Shown: piece by piece, positions 38,563 through 48,897 of the stretch | Layout of the letters: each line of letters begins with the position of its first letter | Numbering within the stretch: position 1 is the first letter of the stretch | NCBI GenBank assembly: GCA_951394045.1 | Contig: OX595991.1 | Span: 2,666,001 to 2,730,000 of the forward strand | DNA length: 64,000 bases | Direction of reading: 5' to 3' | Origin: Nitzschia sp. DOCU1 | Lineage: Eukaryota > Bacillariophyta > Bacillariophyceae > Bacillariales > Bacillariaceae | Translations under genes and position numbers: made by a program | The notes under the pieces: generated by a model | Told to the model about the DNA's origin: nothing | What the model saw: the letters and a program-made list of their open reading frames with translations, nothing else | Databases searched by the model: none

Positions 38563-39253
38563 GGCCGATGGAGTGTTACAACCCAAGGTTGTTTGTGGGT
38601 CGGATGAATAAGATTATTTTGCTCTTCGTTGAAATAGTGAGAACTTGAGATGAAAGTTTCACAACGAGAGTAAATGTTCGGTGCGTGGACTGCTTGTGAT
38701 GTTGTAGCGCAAGCGAAAAAGAGTAACCCCGTGTTTCTTGCGCGAATGTGAAGGGAGAATTTGGGGCAATAGTAAGGGCTCATTCATATGACGCGGCAGC
38801 GTCCTGAACTTTACCATAAATATAAATGATGCATGTATTTCTACGTGCGTTTTTGTGTGCTGTGGAGTCATACAAGGTTCTGGGTTGTTATTTAACCAGA
38901 CGAACGTTAAACAAACTTCAATAAAGCATTCTGACGTGGTGGGTGGCACATGAGGTATCACCATACATAAGCAGACGACGCTCCGAAATGATCGCTATGT
39001 ATTGGGGTTGGTATTCGACGTTTCTAATAAACGCTCAACAGCGCAAATACCGATAGGGGGGGGGGCGGACAGGCCGTCAAATTGGGAACCATCTCGCAAC
39101 CTCTCATTTTTCTCTCTTTACAAATGCTGCCAAGCAAGTAACGGCAATCACCACACCTCCGTCAAGAACCCACTACTAGAGGTCCCAATAACTCGGCTCC
39201 TCACTCTCGGCAATTATTGGATACTAAAAAGATCGTTCGCTTCTACCCATATC
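38563..39253. other. divergent intergenic region
   Basis: Holds the promoters of the ankyrin gene (minus) and the AlkB-like gene (plus). A G-run (GGGGGGGGGCGG) occurs at ~39057. The plus frame of the next gene is open from 39002 with no ATG before 39254. Confidence 0.4.
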
Positions 39254-41055
39254 ATGACTGAAGAGGCACCGAAGACAGGAAATGCCAACAACAAGAGACG
39301 CAGGAATCGACAACCGGGAAAGAACAAAAACAATGCTCAGGTGGCGGCTGGTGGTGAAAATTCCCCAGCTGAGATCGGTGGGACTTTGACAGCAACGTCA
39401 GGGGGCGATGCGGCTGCTCAAAATGGGGCAGGAAATCGTGGCAAACAGCGTCAACGACAAAATCGGAATGCGAAAAAAGGAACCCAAGGCGAATCTACTT
39501 GTCCAAGTCATGAGGAGACTGCGGTGGCTGGATCAGAAAATAAGGTCAGCGCTGGCGCCGAGAAAAAGAACCAAAACAATCGGCGCAGGAATCGCAACCG
39601 TAGACAAAAGGTCGCTCGAGCCAATCCCTCACAAGCCCCAACGACAACTACTAAGGACGAGCCTGATATTGTCGTAAACCCAGAGATTGCTGGGGAGACT
39701 AAAACGCTCACGCCGAAGGAACGTAAACAACTCAAACGACGCAATCAACGTTTGCGGAAGAAACAGGAACGCGAGCACGGTGGAAAGACGTCCAATGAAA
39801 GCAATGGTGGAACTAAGGCACACGAAACATCGGAGGGCGATGCCAAGAACAATAAGAAGGGTAACACGGAATCGTTTGATCCAGCATCGACCTTGGTACG
39901 ACCTTCGCTTCGCGTTCATGTTGCCTCTGGTAGCGCCAAGGAGTACGGCAAAAAGTTGAAACACGATGATGTCATCATTGTACCCGAAATGTTTGGGGAG
40001 GAGGGTGACTTAACCGTTTTCAACAAGCTGGTGGAAGAGATCGCGCAATTGCAGAAGGACCAAGTTAAGGGTGCCGAGTGGACAACTTGGCATCAAGGTG
40101 CACACATGATTGCAAAGGACCCAAAGGAATCCAAGACTTTTCAAGAGGTGGTCGACAAGCTTTGCGAATATTTCCATGTGAAGAAAGACACTATTTTCAC
40201 TCGATTAAATTGGTACAAGGACTCAAAGGACTGGAAACCCTTCCATCATGACGCAGCGTAAGTACCACGTTGTGTTGTTAACGTCATGTTCGAATGACCG
40301 TGCCTCGCAACCACTTAACAGTGCCGTTGAATTGCGTATGGAACAACAGCGCCTTGAAGCAGCAGCAAGCCAAAACGCAGAATATTACTGTGGGGGTAAG
40401 TTTCGGAGCTTGTCGGGAATTGGCGTTTTTGAAGGCAAAGGGCGAGGGTGAGAACAGAGATGCTTGCCGCATTTACTTTCCACAGCCGAACAACGGTTGC
40501 TTTACGTTCGGCCGAGACGTCAATATCAATTTCAAGCATGCAATCAACGCACTTCCCGAAAGCGAGCAGGATGGAAAGGGGCGTATTAGTATCATTTTGT
40601 GGGGATGGACGGATGATTTGATCGAAGAAGAAGGATCTCCGCCAATGATCGGCGAGACGGGGACAGAAACCCCGGCACCACCATCCGCCAAAGAGGCCAA
40701 AGCTCTCGAGCGTAAGAAAGCACAGAATAAGAAACGAAAGGCAAAGCGCGCAGCAAAACAACAAGAACAGGCTGCTGGCGAAGCTAACACAGGAGAGCAA
40801 TCGGCATTGGTTGACGACACCGGGCCAAAACCCCCGACTCCATCATCCGCCAAAGATGCCAAAGCTCTTGAGCGTAAGAAAGCACAGAATGAGAAACGAA
40901 AGGCAAAGCGCGCAGCAGATCAGTTGCGAAAACAACAAGAAAAGGCTGCCGCCCAAGCTAACACAGGAAATCCACATACAACCAGCAACGACACGACCCC
41001 GGCAGGAGCTCAAAATGAAAGTGTCTTATCCCAGGACGAGGTCGTCGACGCGTAA
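39254..41055 (+). CDS. AlkB-like 2-oxoglutarate/Fe(II) dioxygenase with Lys-rich tails
   Basis: Exons 39254-40257 and 40350-41055 (92-bp intron, GTAAGT...AACAG) join to 569 aa. The N-terminal ~210 residues are extremely Lys/Asn/Gln-rich (NNKRRRNRQPGKNKNNAQ), like RNA-binding or nucleolar proteins. The catalytic part spans the intron: FTRLNWYKDSKDWKPFHHDA carries the H-x-D metal pair, followed by NITVGVSFGACRELAFLK and GCFTFGRDVNINFKHAINAL with the distal His. These match the 2OG-Fe(II) oxygenase fold of AlkB homologues (oxidative demethylation of nucleic acids or proteins). The C-terminus contains two direct ~55-residue repeats with AKALERKKAQNKKRKAKRAA. The substrate is unknown; the basic tails suggest RNA. 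Confidence 0.82.
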
Positions 41056-41184
41056 ATCATTTCTTCGCTGGGATTTGTATGGGGAGAAGCAGGAACAACA
41101 ATACTAATTTTACTGGACAAGGATTCCGCCAAAATACATGACAGCAACACAGAAAGACACCACAAAGAAAGACAGTTTGTAAAC

Positions 41185-42053
41185 CTAAACAGTCACGGAT
41201 CCGTCTCCAATCCGCTGCTCTTCTCCCATCCACCAAAAGTAGAATTCTTCGTAGGTGATTCTCTCATCAAAATTCTTGTCCAACGCCATGTACACAGATG
41301 CAATCTCATTCCGCGTCATGTCGACTCCAGAATCTCGGATAAACGCGGCCAATTCTTTCACATCCAGAGATCCACTGTTATCCGAATCATACTTTTCCCA
41401 CTTGTGCTTCAGGTCTTCTTCATTGGCGATGCTGAATTTAAACAAGCGCATATCGCGTGCCGCCATAAATCCTGCAATCATCGCTGTGATCCCAACAAAC
41501 ATCATGAATCCACCCACGGCCCAGTCGAGCATGTTGAAATTCGTCGCTTGCAAACTCCCACAAAAGAAAAAGAAGAAGCCACGACCTGATGTGTATTCCA
41601 AAAACTTGGCGTAGAAACGCACACCACCATTGAATCGACCAGATTTGAGACACCAAATACTGGGCATTTCCAAACAAACAACTTTTTTGGATTTGGGTGT
41701 TGAAAAGGGGGGCAAGTAGAACCGGGCAAGTAGAACCGTAAGTATAAACTTTGTTGGATCTCGTTGTTGCCTGTCAACAATAACCGTGACTCACTTAAAA
41801 CACCGAACAAGACCCCATACATGCCAAGAAGCGACCCAGTAATGTTGAAGGAAAAGAACCGGTCAACGATTCCCACCCCGTTGGAGACAATCATGGCTAG
41901 TCCACCAATAAAGCCAAGCGTTCGAAACGTCAGTGGTCCTTCCATTTTCGCTTTCTTGATCTTGTCAGCAGATTGATTGATCAATGCAGCGGCCCCAGTC
42001 GCCACGGCTCCGGCTTGTTCATTTGTGACGAGAGGAGTGCTTTCAACGGGCAT
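41185..42053 (-). CDS. COPI-associated membrane protein with EF-hand pair
   Basis: Exons 42053-41795 and 41681-41185 (113-bp intron, GTGAGT...AAAAAAG) join to 251 aa. Four hydrophobic segments follow the COPI-associated family plan: LGFIGGLAMIVSNGVGIV, ITGSLLGMYGVLFGVLIVCL (across the intron), GRGFFFFFCGSLQA and DWAVGGFMMFVGITAMIAGF, with the conserved Y-x-x-x-R-G between them (YTSGRG). After the last helix come two EF-hands: DSDNSGSLDVKE (canonical loop) and DKNFDERITYEE (Glu at position 6 instead of Gly, still with Asp1/Asn3/Asp5/Glu12). The protein is thus a small Golgi or vesicle membrane protein with a cytosolic Ca2+ sensor. The family is known only from COPI co-fractionation; function is unresolved. 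A duplicated GGGCAAGTAGAACC lies inside the intron. Confidence 0.85.
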
Positions 42054-42541
42054 TGTACCTTGCAATTGTAACTAGTACTGGCAGTTGGGTGCGGGTAGTA
42101 TTGCAGTTGTAGTTGAAAGAGTCAATTAGTAGAACGTGACGACGACATCGCTGCTTTTTGGAATGGCAGAATATTCTTTCGTCTCAAAAGAAGATACCGC
42201 GGGAAGCAGTCGAACATCCAGGATTTAACGGCATTTGACGTCAAATTAGGCAATTTCTGGCGCGAAAGGCGCGCCGGCCGATGCATTTTTGGCGCGAAAG
42301 CACGCCGACCGGCTCTCGCTCGGTTAGGCGTCAAGACTACAGGTACCTGGTACATTTCGTGATGTCCTGCAGGTGACGGGGGGTCGGACCATGATGATAG
42401 TCGACGGCCGTGCGCTTCTCTCCCAGTGCAATCGTATCCACCATTGCTGCCAGTTTGCACTGTCAAACAAACGCCCAAGTTACAAAAACAGAGACTATCC
42501 TTTGCTTCCTGTCCCACAGCAGTGCAGTCGCTAACAACATC
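42054..42541. other. divergent intergenic region
   Basis: Upstream of both the COPI-associated gene and the AT-hook gene. GC-rich palindromic words (GGCGCGCCGGCCGATGC) occur near 42270, and TACCTGGTA at 42344-42352. Confidence 0.45.
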
Positions 42542-45500
42542 ATGCCACGCCGGACTAATTACAAGTATCAAATTGATCGGCGACGAAGCAAAAAGAATCA
42601 GGAAATAGATGAGCGAGAAGAAGCCTACATCAACAACAGTGATTCGGATGACAATGGCAGCAAGGTCAAGGGAGACTCGGGTGACGACGACGATTATAAG
42701 GAAGAAAGCAGTAGTGGCGGTGACGAAGAGGCGTCCTCCGAAGAATTCTCGATTGGCAGCGGCGGCAACGTTGCTGCTGCCGAGGCCAGAACTACCAAGT
42801 CGCGAGCGACCAAGAAACGAGTTCCCGCTCCGCCCCCAAGAAGAAAATTTGCTGCGGCCAAGAAGAAGCAGAAAGATAACAGCAGCGATGATGAATCTGA
42901 ATTTGATGAGGACTTGTTAGATGATGAGGACGACGACGAAGACGAGGAAGAGAAAAGGCCTACCAATGCCAAGGCTGCCTCCTCTCGAAAACCTCCTGCC
43001 AAAGCATCTGCCAAAAGTCGTCCTACTATTCCAGCAAAGCGTGGCCGTGGGCGTCCACCCAAGAAAAAAGTTGCACCATCGTCCGACGACGACGAAGAAG
43101 AAGCACCTTCTTCCGAAGCAGAGTGGCCAGACGAAAAGGACGACCCAGATGATGAAGATTTTGTCCCTGTTACGAAGAATGGAAGGGCTTGCAAACCTTC
43201 ATCTAGTAGAAAGGCAAAGCGCAAAGTTGCCAGTTACAGCAGCAGTGAGGACGATTTCATTGTCGACGACGATGACGAAATTGAAGAGTACAAGCCCTCC
43301 ACCAAGGCGAAAAAGCGGAATGCTACTCGTGCGTCTCGCCCTGCTGCCAAGAGGCAACGACGGAAGAAAGGTCAAGACTCAGATGATGATTCATCGGAGG
43401 AACTTGAGCTTGATCTAGATGAGGATGACGAAGAAGTCATCGTTGCATCAACAAATCGGAATCCCCAACGCCATCGTGGCCCTGGTCGACCCAGAACGAC
43501 TAGCCGACCACGTCGAGCTGCAAAGGAAGATAGTGAAGAAGATGAAGACGATGAGGCATCATCACAACCTCAAGTAGCGCCTTCCACTAGAAGCCGCCGT
43601 GCCTCTTCCACGTTTGCTCGTAAATCCTACAAAGAATTAGCATCGGACGATGACAACGAAAACGACGAGGATGATGATGAAGAAGAAGCAGTCGTTGCAA
43701 AGTCTCGGCCTCGACGCCATTCTGCGTCTCGCGCCTCGCAAAAGCTCAAAGAACTCCAGCAAGATTCTAGCGAGGAGGAAGAGAGCAATGCGGAGAGTGA
43801 ACATAAATCAAGCCCTACAAAGAATCAACTTTCTTCGGATGAGGAGTTTCTTGCAGATTCGGCATCAGAAAAGTCGGACGAGAAAGAAATTAATTATACA
43901 GATTCTGACGACGACCACGACGAAGACAACGAGAAGGCAGGATCGGCGGCTGTCCCTAGACAAAAAGCCGTCGATATTGATAATGAAGATATCGGCTCGG
44001 CAGATGAATCGGATGCAAGTGGCGACAATGGAAGACTTGAGACCCCAGCCAAACTACCAGCGAAACAGACGCCGGATACTCCATCGACAAGCCAGCTTGA
44101 TGAGATCCGGCCATCTCCTAAGAAAAACGGCATCTCCGTGGACAACGATTATGATGACAGTAGTGATGAGTCCGCCAATCCGTTCGATTCTCCACCAAAA
44201 CTACCGGAGTGTCCTAGTCTGGAAGACGCCATTACTTTGGAGCCTCTCCCCAAGATTCATGTCTGCTGCGTCTCACCGGATGGAGAGTCACGGCAGTGCT
44301 TTGCCATTGAGACATTGAGACAAATCGCACTTAATAATGCCCATTTACCATTTCGTGTGGACATTGATGGGTCTCAGCAAGACACGTTTCTGCAGCCACC
44401 TCACTTTCGAACGGCTATGAGTGATGATTTGTTGGATCAAATCGCAAGTCGTTTTGGAAGAGACGCACTTAATTTGCATGGTGATTTTTATAGGCGACAA
44501 CCTCTAGATTTGCGCGAAGTGGATTCTTTTGAGACCGACTCTTATGAAGACGTTTTTGGGACCGGTATTCAAAATTTCGGGCAAGAATTCGTAAACCGTG
44601 TACAAAGGTACATGAGTACACAAATGGGATCCAAAGATGCATATGCTTGCCCGCTTTGCTATTCGGAAATCCATAGGCGTCTCGTCCGATCGGGAAAGCC
44701 AAAACCTGCTCGATCGAGGCGACGCAATCAAAGCAACGATGATGATGATGATTATGATTATGATGACGATGACGAAATTACAGACGATGAAGAATTTCTA
44801 CAATTCCCAGGTGAATCGGTCTACGATCCGATGATGGTGCTGGGATGGTTGGACAACGAAAGGTTTGAGGCGGCATCCTGCTTCTGTTTCGGGAAAGTGT
44901 CCAATCTGAAGAAGCACCTACGTAGCGATCACTCCGTTGAAACTAAAGGGATCCAAGGAAACGATTTATACCAGCGATACCGCATTCGCAGTGCGGACGG
45001 GTTATTGCAGCGGTATCTTCACACTGTCTGGAGTAGAATGAATTGCACATCATTTCAGGGTGCCATGCAGAAATATTGGTTTGAAGGGAACAATCAAAGC
45101 TTTGTGTATCTTCTTCATAAGATGGATCGAGCCCAAAGCTTCTCTGCCATTCTTGAGAGCGGAGATGTCGACGATGCGGATAAGGCGGACGCCGAGAAAT
45201 ATTTTGAAGTCGGCAATACCTTTTTTCAGTCCTTTGGGAACCGTGCTCAGTTGGAATGGGATCAGATATCTTCGCCATTCGTCAAAGCAAATACGGATGA
45301 CTTGCGTGATTTCCTAGCCGAGGACGGAGATTTGGAGGAAGACGAGGACGAGTCCCCGCACTTCTTGTCCCATCGACAACTACAGCAGGAAGACGAAGAC
45401 TCGGATCCTAATGACTTGGTCCACAGAATACAACGCAAGTATGCCGGGAACGAAGAAGAAGAAGACGAGGACGACGTTGGCAGTGCTAGTGAAGGCGAAG

Positions 45501-45820
45501 AGGATGATGACGATGACAATAATGATGACGGTTCCGCCACGTCGGACCTCAATCGTCGTGGCTACTATTCGGAAGTTGAGGAAGAAAAAGACGAATGGGT
45601 GGAGAGTCTTCGGAAGAAGCGAGAGCTAAAAAGGACACCTCCTAATAGCAAACCGAAGGCTAGACCCAAAGCTAGCAGTACAACTCCGAAAGGAAAAAAG
45701 CTTGTACGCAATAAGACTACAACTCCTTCCGGTACGATCGTGGCCTCCCTTCCGGCATCTTCTGCTTCCAAACGGCGAAGCATAAGAGAAAGTTCTAGTG
45801 AAGATGAATTCGACGAGTAA
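42542..45820 (+). CDS. large acidic AT-hook / zinc-finger-like nuclear protein
   Basis: 1092 aa from ATG 42542 (MPRRTNYKYQIDRRRSKK). Residues 1-560 are low-complexity: alternating acidic Asp/Glu/Ser runs and basic patches, with AT-hook cores KRGRGRPPKKK and HRGPGRPRTTSRPRRA. The C-terminal half is ordered: a conserved-looking segment LPKIHVCCVSPDGESRQCFA, a Cys pair in AYACPLCYSEIHRRLV, and a possible C2H2-like unit CFCFGKVSNLKKHLRSDHSV, then a helical part ending in YLLHKMDRAQSFSAIL. More acidic stretches and a basic tail follow. AT-hooks bind the minor groove of AT-rich DNA, so a chromatin role is likely. The exact family is not recognised. Confidence 0.8.
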   Translation: MPRRTNYKYQIDRRRSKKNQEIDEREEAYINNSDSDDNGSKVKGDSGDDDDYKEESSSGGDEEASSEEFSIGSGGNVAAAEARTTKSRATKKRVPAPPPRRKFAAAKKKQKDNSSDDESEFDEDLLDDEDDDEDEEEKRPTNAKAASSRKPPAKASAKSRPTIPAKRGRGRPPKKKVAPSSDDDEEEAPSSEAEWPDEKDDPDDEDFVPVTKNGRACKPSSSRKAKRKVASYSSSEDDFIVDDDDEIEEYKPSTKAKKRNATRASRPAAKRQRRKKGQDSDDDSSEELELDLDEDDEEVIVASTNRNPQRHRGPGRPRTTSRPRRAAKEDSEEDEDDEASSQPQVAPSTRSRRASSTFARKSYKELASDDDNENDEDDDEEEAVVAKSRPRRHSASRASQKLKELQQDSSEEEESNAESEHKSSPTKNQLSSDEEFLADSASEKSDEKEINYTDSDDDHDEDNEKAGSAAVPRQKAVDIDNEDIGSADESDASGDNGRLETPAKLPAKQTPDTPSTSQLDEIRPSPKKNGISVDNDYDDSSDESANPFDSPPKLPECPSLEDAITLEPLPKIHVCCVSPDGESRQCFAIETLRQIALNNAHLPFRVDIDGSQQDTFLQPPHFRTAMSDDLLDQIASRFGRDALNLHGDFYRRQPLDLREVDSFETDSYEDVFGTGIQNFGQEFVNRVQRYMSTQMGSKDAYACPLCYSEIHRRLVRSGKPKPARSRRRNQSNDDDDDYDYDDDDEITDDEEFLQFPGESVYDPMMVLGWLDNERFEAASCFCFGKVSNLKKHLRSDHSVETKGIQGNDLYQRYRIRSADGLLQRYLHTVWSRMNCTSFQGAMQKYWFEGNNQSFVYLLHKMDRAQSFSAILESGDVDDADKADAEKYFEVGNTFFQSFGNRAQLEWDQISSPFVKANTDDLRDFLAEDGDLEEDEDESPHFLSHRQLQQEDEDSDPNDLVHRIQRKYAGNEEEEDEDDVGSASEGEEDDDDDNNDDGSATSDLNRRGYYSEVEEEKDEWVESLRKKRELKRTPPNSKPKARPKASSTTPKGKKLVRNKTTTPSGTIVASLPASSASKRRSIRESSSEDEFDE

Positions 45821-45855
45821 GTCAGAGAGCAAAAGGTAAAATTTAGTAGTTGAGG

Positions 45856-46905
45856 CTATAACCACTGCAGTGGCCCATCTGTATGGTCCTCCGTCGAAGA
45901 ACAGTACATTCTACCAAGAAGTTTTAGTTCTTCGGCTGAGCACGTGACTTTCATCTTCTCGTCCAGTAACTGAACTTGGGGTGGCTTCAAAAGTTCCTCC
46001 CAACCGCCAACGCTACCTTTCCGGACAAATGGCGCATGACGTTCTGCACGTGGGCTACTCCATCGCTGAGGATGAGCTTTCATTTCGTTCAGCGACGAGT
46101 GCACGAGTACTTGCTCCAGAATGGCTGCATTATTCGCGCTGATTTCCGAAAGATAGTGTAACCCCTTTGGATCTAAGAACTCCGCTACTTTCAGAATAGT
46201 TTCTCTTGGATTAGCCCGCATTTTCTCGTATGTGAGAAACAAGACATTCTCATCTAGTCGATGGTCCAGCCAAGATCTAAGGTGAACAAAGTAATCTCCG
46301 AAATCGACCTCGCCCCTGGCAAATAAATCAAAGTACACGTCAAAGGAGCCATCGGCAAAGTGATATAATCTTTCAAAGCCTCTAGTGTGGTGAAAGAAGC
46401 TAACCACGACGTCCTTTGGATTTCGCGCAATGTAAATGTACTTTGCCTTCGGGTGCTTTGGTGTCATGGAATGATACAAATGCGTCTTGATGAGGCGATA
46501 TCCCGTTGATCCTGGGGTTGGACAAGATGTGAGTGCAAGATTTTGGCAACACTCAGCTCCAACTTCTTCCAGGTGGGGGAACTTTTGATCTAACTTTTCA
46601 CTCGCTGGCAGTGGCCTCCCTTGATGGAGAATCAGATACACTATGTATTGCATCCATGTAGTGCCACATTTCGGATAAGTCGCGACGAATACGTCATTCG
46701 GTTGTGCCGCATATTGTAGACAACTTTCGAAGCCTTGAACCGGAAATCCTTCAGGCATTCGATACCCATCGTGATTCGTATAAGTTGGAAGCACGATTTT
46801 GGAAGGATTGTTGTGGTCGTCCTGATCAGCGATTTCTCTTCGCTGGCGTTTTGGCCCATCCTGATTGGAAAAGATTGCCTTGTCCGCCCTCAAGCCATTT
46901 GCCAT
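45856..46905 (-). CDS. PAPS-dependent sulfotransferase (Sulfotransfer_1)
   Basis: 349 aa from ATG 46905 (MANGLRADKAIFSNQDG). The 5'-phosphosulfate-binding loop is VFVATYPKCGTTWMQYIVYL (~residue 75-95), the catalytic His lies in LIKTHLYHSM, the 3'-phosphate motif is YIYIARNPKDVVVSFFHH and the late motif RKGSVGGW replaces the usual RKGxxGDW (Gly in place of Asp). This is the full set for cytosolic sulfotransferases, which move sulfate from PAPS to hydroxyl or amine groups of small molecules. There is no membrane anchor, so it is likely cytosolic. The acceptor is unknown. Its tail partly approaches the end of the neighbouring AT-hook gene (36-bp gap, convergent). Confidence 0.92.
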   Translation of the reverse strand: MANGLRADKAIFSNQDGPKRQRREIADQDDHNNPSKIVLPTYTNHDGYRMPEGFPVQGFESCLQYAAQPNDVFVATYPKCGTTWMQYIVYLILHQGRPLPASEKLDQKFPHLEEVGAECCQNLALTSCPTPGSTGYRLIKTHLYHSMTPKHPKAKYIYIARNPKDVVVSFFHHTRGFERLYHFADGSFDVYFDLFARGEVDFGDYFVHLRSWLDHRLDENVLFLTYEKMRANPRETILKVAEFLDPKGLHYLSEISANNAAILEQVLVHSSLNEMKAHPQRWSSPRAERHAPFVRKGSVGGWEELLKPPQVQLLDEKMKVTCSAEELKLLGRMYCSSTEDHTDGPLQWL

Positions 46906-47542
46906 ATCCTCAAAGCCCGTCGAAAGAGACGGACGCAATTACAAGTGCGTCCTGCAACGCCAGAACAAACACAGTATACAACGTCGGTACTTGTAGATCG
47001 AAAAATGCACTGCAGTCAAAAATCATTGTCTTCATCAGCGCCACGGGGAGGCACAAGGTTTTGAAAAGTCGCCATCCATAGAGTGTATGCAAAATGGCGA
47101 GCCGACCCACCCGAACAAAAGTTATTGGATTTTGCGAGCGCCGAGACACGCGACACATCACTCGAACACACGCCCTCTCGTTTTTCTAGCACTTTTTGTT
47201 TGAGTTGTAGTAATCATTCTCGAACCCATTCATTCATTCTTCTTTGGCCTGCTGCAGCTTGATGAACGACAGGTAGTACTCGAACGGAACTATCGTTTAG
47301 TAAATGCTAAACAATTGTAATGCGTACTACTTGCAATATACTATATTCTCTGCTCTAGAGTAGCAAGGAGAAAACAGATTCTTCTTGCGAGGGATGCTGC
47401 AAATGGCTCAGGCGGCGAACTAGAGCAGAGTACGAACAAAGCACATTCAAATTATTGTTCCCGAAGTCCAATTCAACCACGAAGACTCAAATGGCCATCA
47501 TATTCGAATTTTCCACTGCTATATTTCTCATGCTTGCATTTC
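46906..47542. other. intergenic gap
   Basis: Promoter region of the sulfotransferase and 3' flank of the PNPOx-like gene. Contains GCTCTAGAGTAGC at ~47353; the same core, CTCTAGAGTAG, occurs upstream of the DUF4336 gene at ~14619. No supported gene. Confidence 0.4.
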
Positions 47543-48385
47543 TTAAAGATCAAGTGCTTCGGTCCTCGTACTAGTACTGTTGTGGTATTCCTCCAACCCC
47601 CGGGGTTGGAGAATGGTAGGCACCACAAAACAACCAAAGAACGCTCCCACAATGAAGCAAAGAATACCAAGCATGACGGTCTTGGTTGTAAGTGTCTGAT
47701 CCTTCCTGGTTGAATGGAACGAAACCAGTTTGTTAGGGCCTGTATTAGAAGCGCCACCGCCGGAGACTTCGCCGTGAATGTACCCATCTTCGGGCTTTGG
47801 GACAATTGTCACATTAGGGTTGCGAAGCTGCGCCACAGAGGGCAGACCGTCGATCGAAAAGGAGTTGTTAAACAAACAATAATCTTTCACTCCTTCGAGA
47901 CCCTTTCGTTCGGCAAATTCGTCTAGTGTAGCCCGGGTCTTCTGATACGTCATGACCGGAAGACTGTATCCGCAACTTGATGAAACCCGCTCCACGTTCA
48001 AGACAAAGACTGATCGGAATCCTGGATTTTGCGTCATCTTCTCTGGAAACTTTTCTAGCAAACTTGGCTCGACTTCTTCCCTGATAATCAATTCGGCTGT
48101 GCCATACAACCTTAGGATTTTCGGCGGGCCATCTTCCAGATTGCAAAAGAGCAGCGTCATACGCTGGTTCTCCATCACATGTGCTGCTGTTTCGGCTCCA
48201 CTACCGGTTAGATCCGCGTAAGCAATCTTGTGAGGGCCCAGGACGACCACCGACGATCCTGGTGCCTTGGGGGAAAGATTGATGTGGTGCTTCTTGTCCA
48301 AAGGGGCTGTTGCGACAAAGAACACCTTTTGCTTTGCAATGAAGTCGGCCTCGCCGGATCCAATCTCGTCCAGAAGCTTTCCCAT
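47543..48385 (-). CDS. PNPOx-like FMN-binding split-barrel protein with C-terminal membrane anchor
   Basis: 280 aa, ATG 48385. The N-terminal ~165 residues match pyridoxamine 5'-phosphate oxidase-related FMN-binding proteins: QKVFFVATAPLDKKHHINLS, VVVLGPHKIAYADLTGSGAE, TAAHVMENQRMTLLFCNLED and PPKILRLYGTAELI, then VFVLNVERVSSSCGYSLPVM. A linker with KPEDGYIHGEVSGGG and a Ser/Thr-rich part follows. A membrane helix near the C-terminus (VMLGILCFIVGAFFGCFVV, ~236-254) is not typical of soluble PNPOx proteins and would anchor the flavoprotein to a membrane, tail-anchored style. The family includes flavin reductases and stress proteins, and the reaction cannot be named from sequence. Confidence 0.85.
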   Translation of the reverse strand: MGKLLDEIGSGEADFIAKQKVFFVATAPLDKKHHINLSPKAPGSSVVVLGPHKIAYADLTGSGAETAAHVMENQRMTLLFCNLEDGPPKILRLYGTAELIIREEVEPSLLEKFPEKMTQNPGFRSVFVLNVERVSSSCGYSLPVMTYQKTRATLDEFAERKGLEGVKDYCLFNNSFSIDGLPSVAQLRNPNVTIVPKPEDGYIHGEVSGGGASNTGPNKLVSFHSTRKDQTLTTKTVMLGILCFIVGAFFGCFVVPTILQPRGLEEYHNSTSTRTEALDL

Positions 48386-48897
48386 TGCTTGATGCTACTT
48401 TTCGATAACTGTAAGAGAGACTGGAATAGGCCAGGAAACTACAAACGATGATGGTTCATCGTGTTTGGAATGTGATGTTCTTGGTCGTTCTTAGTTGCGA
48501 ACTCTCGATGTGTGATTCCTTCCTTCCCCGAAACCCGCGGCGGCGAGGCGCGTTGCGATCTTTGACTAGTGCGAACAAACGAACGATCTCGAACAATGCA
48601 CGCGACGCATGACGCACACACTGATGTGACTAATATGACTTCAATTGGAGTAAGCGCATGCTAACACCAACCTATTCGATAGATAGTACTCAAAGGATCG
48701 GGAGCTGTTCTACTAGTGCACGTTACGGTGAACATAACTTGATATCGTCAATGACAATAGTCGTTGCCTGGTCCCATGCCTAGTGTTCGATGGGACTTTC
48801 GACGTGAATCACTCGCCATCTTGCCAGCCATTTTGGCGGTCAAAGGGCTAGCAAGCAACATCGAATATATTATATTAGTTTCAGGATGAAAACTTTT
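48386..48897. other. intergenic gap
   Basis: Upstream region of the PNPOx-like gene and 3' flank of the glycerol-3-phosphate dehydrogenase gene. No structure of note. Confidence 0.35.

Noticed and set aside
42694..43224. Ser-rich 176-codon minus-strand frame
   Set aside because: Antisense shadow of the Asp/Glu/Ser runs of the AT-hook protein.
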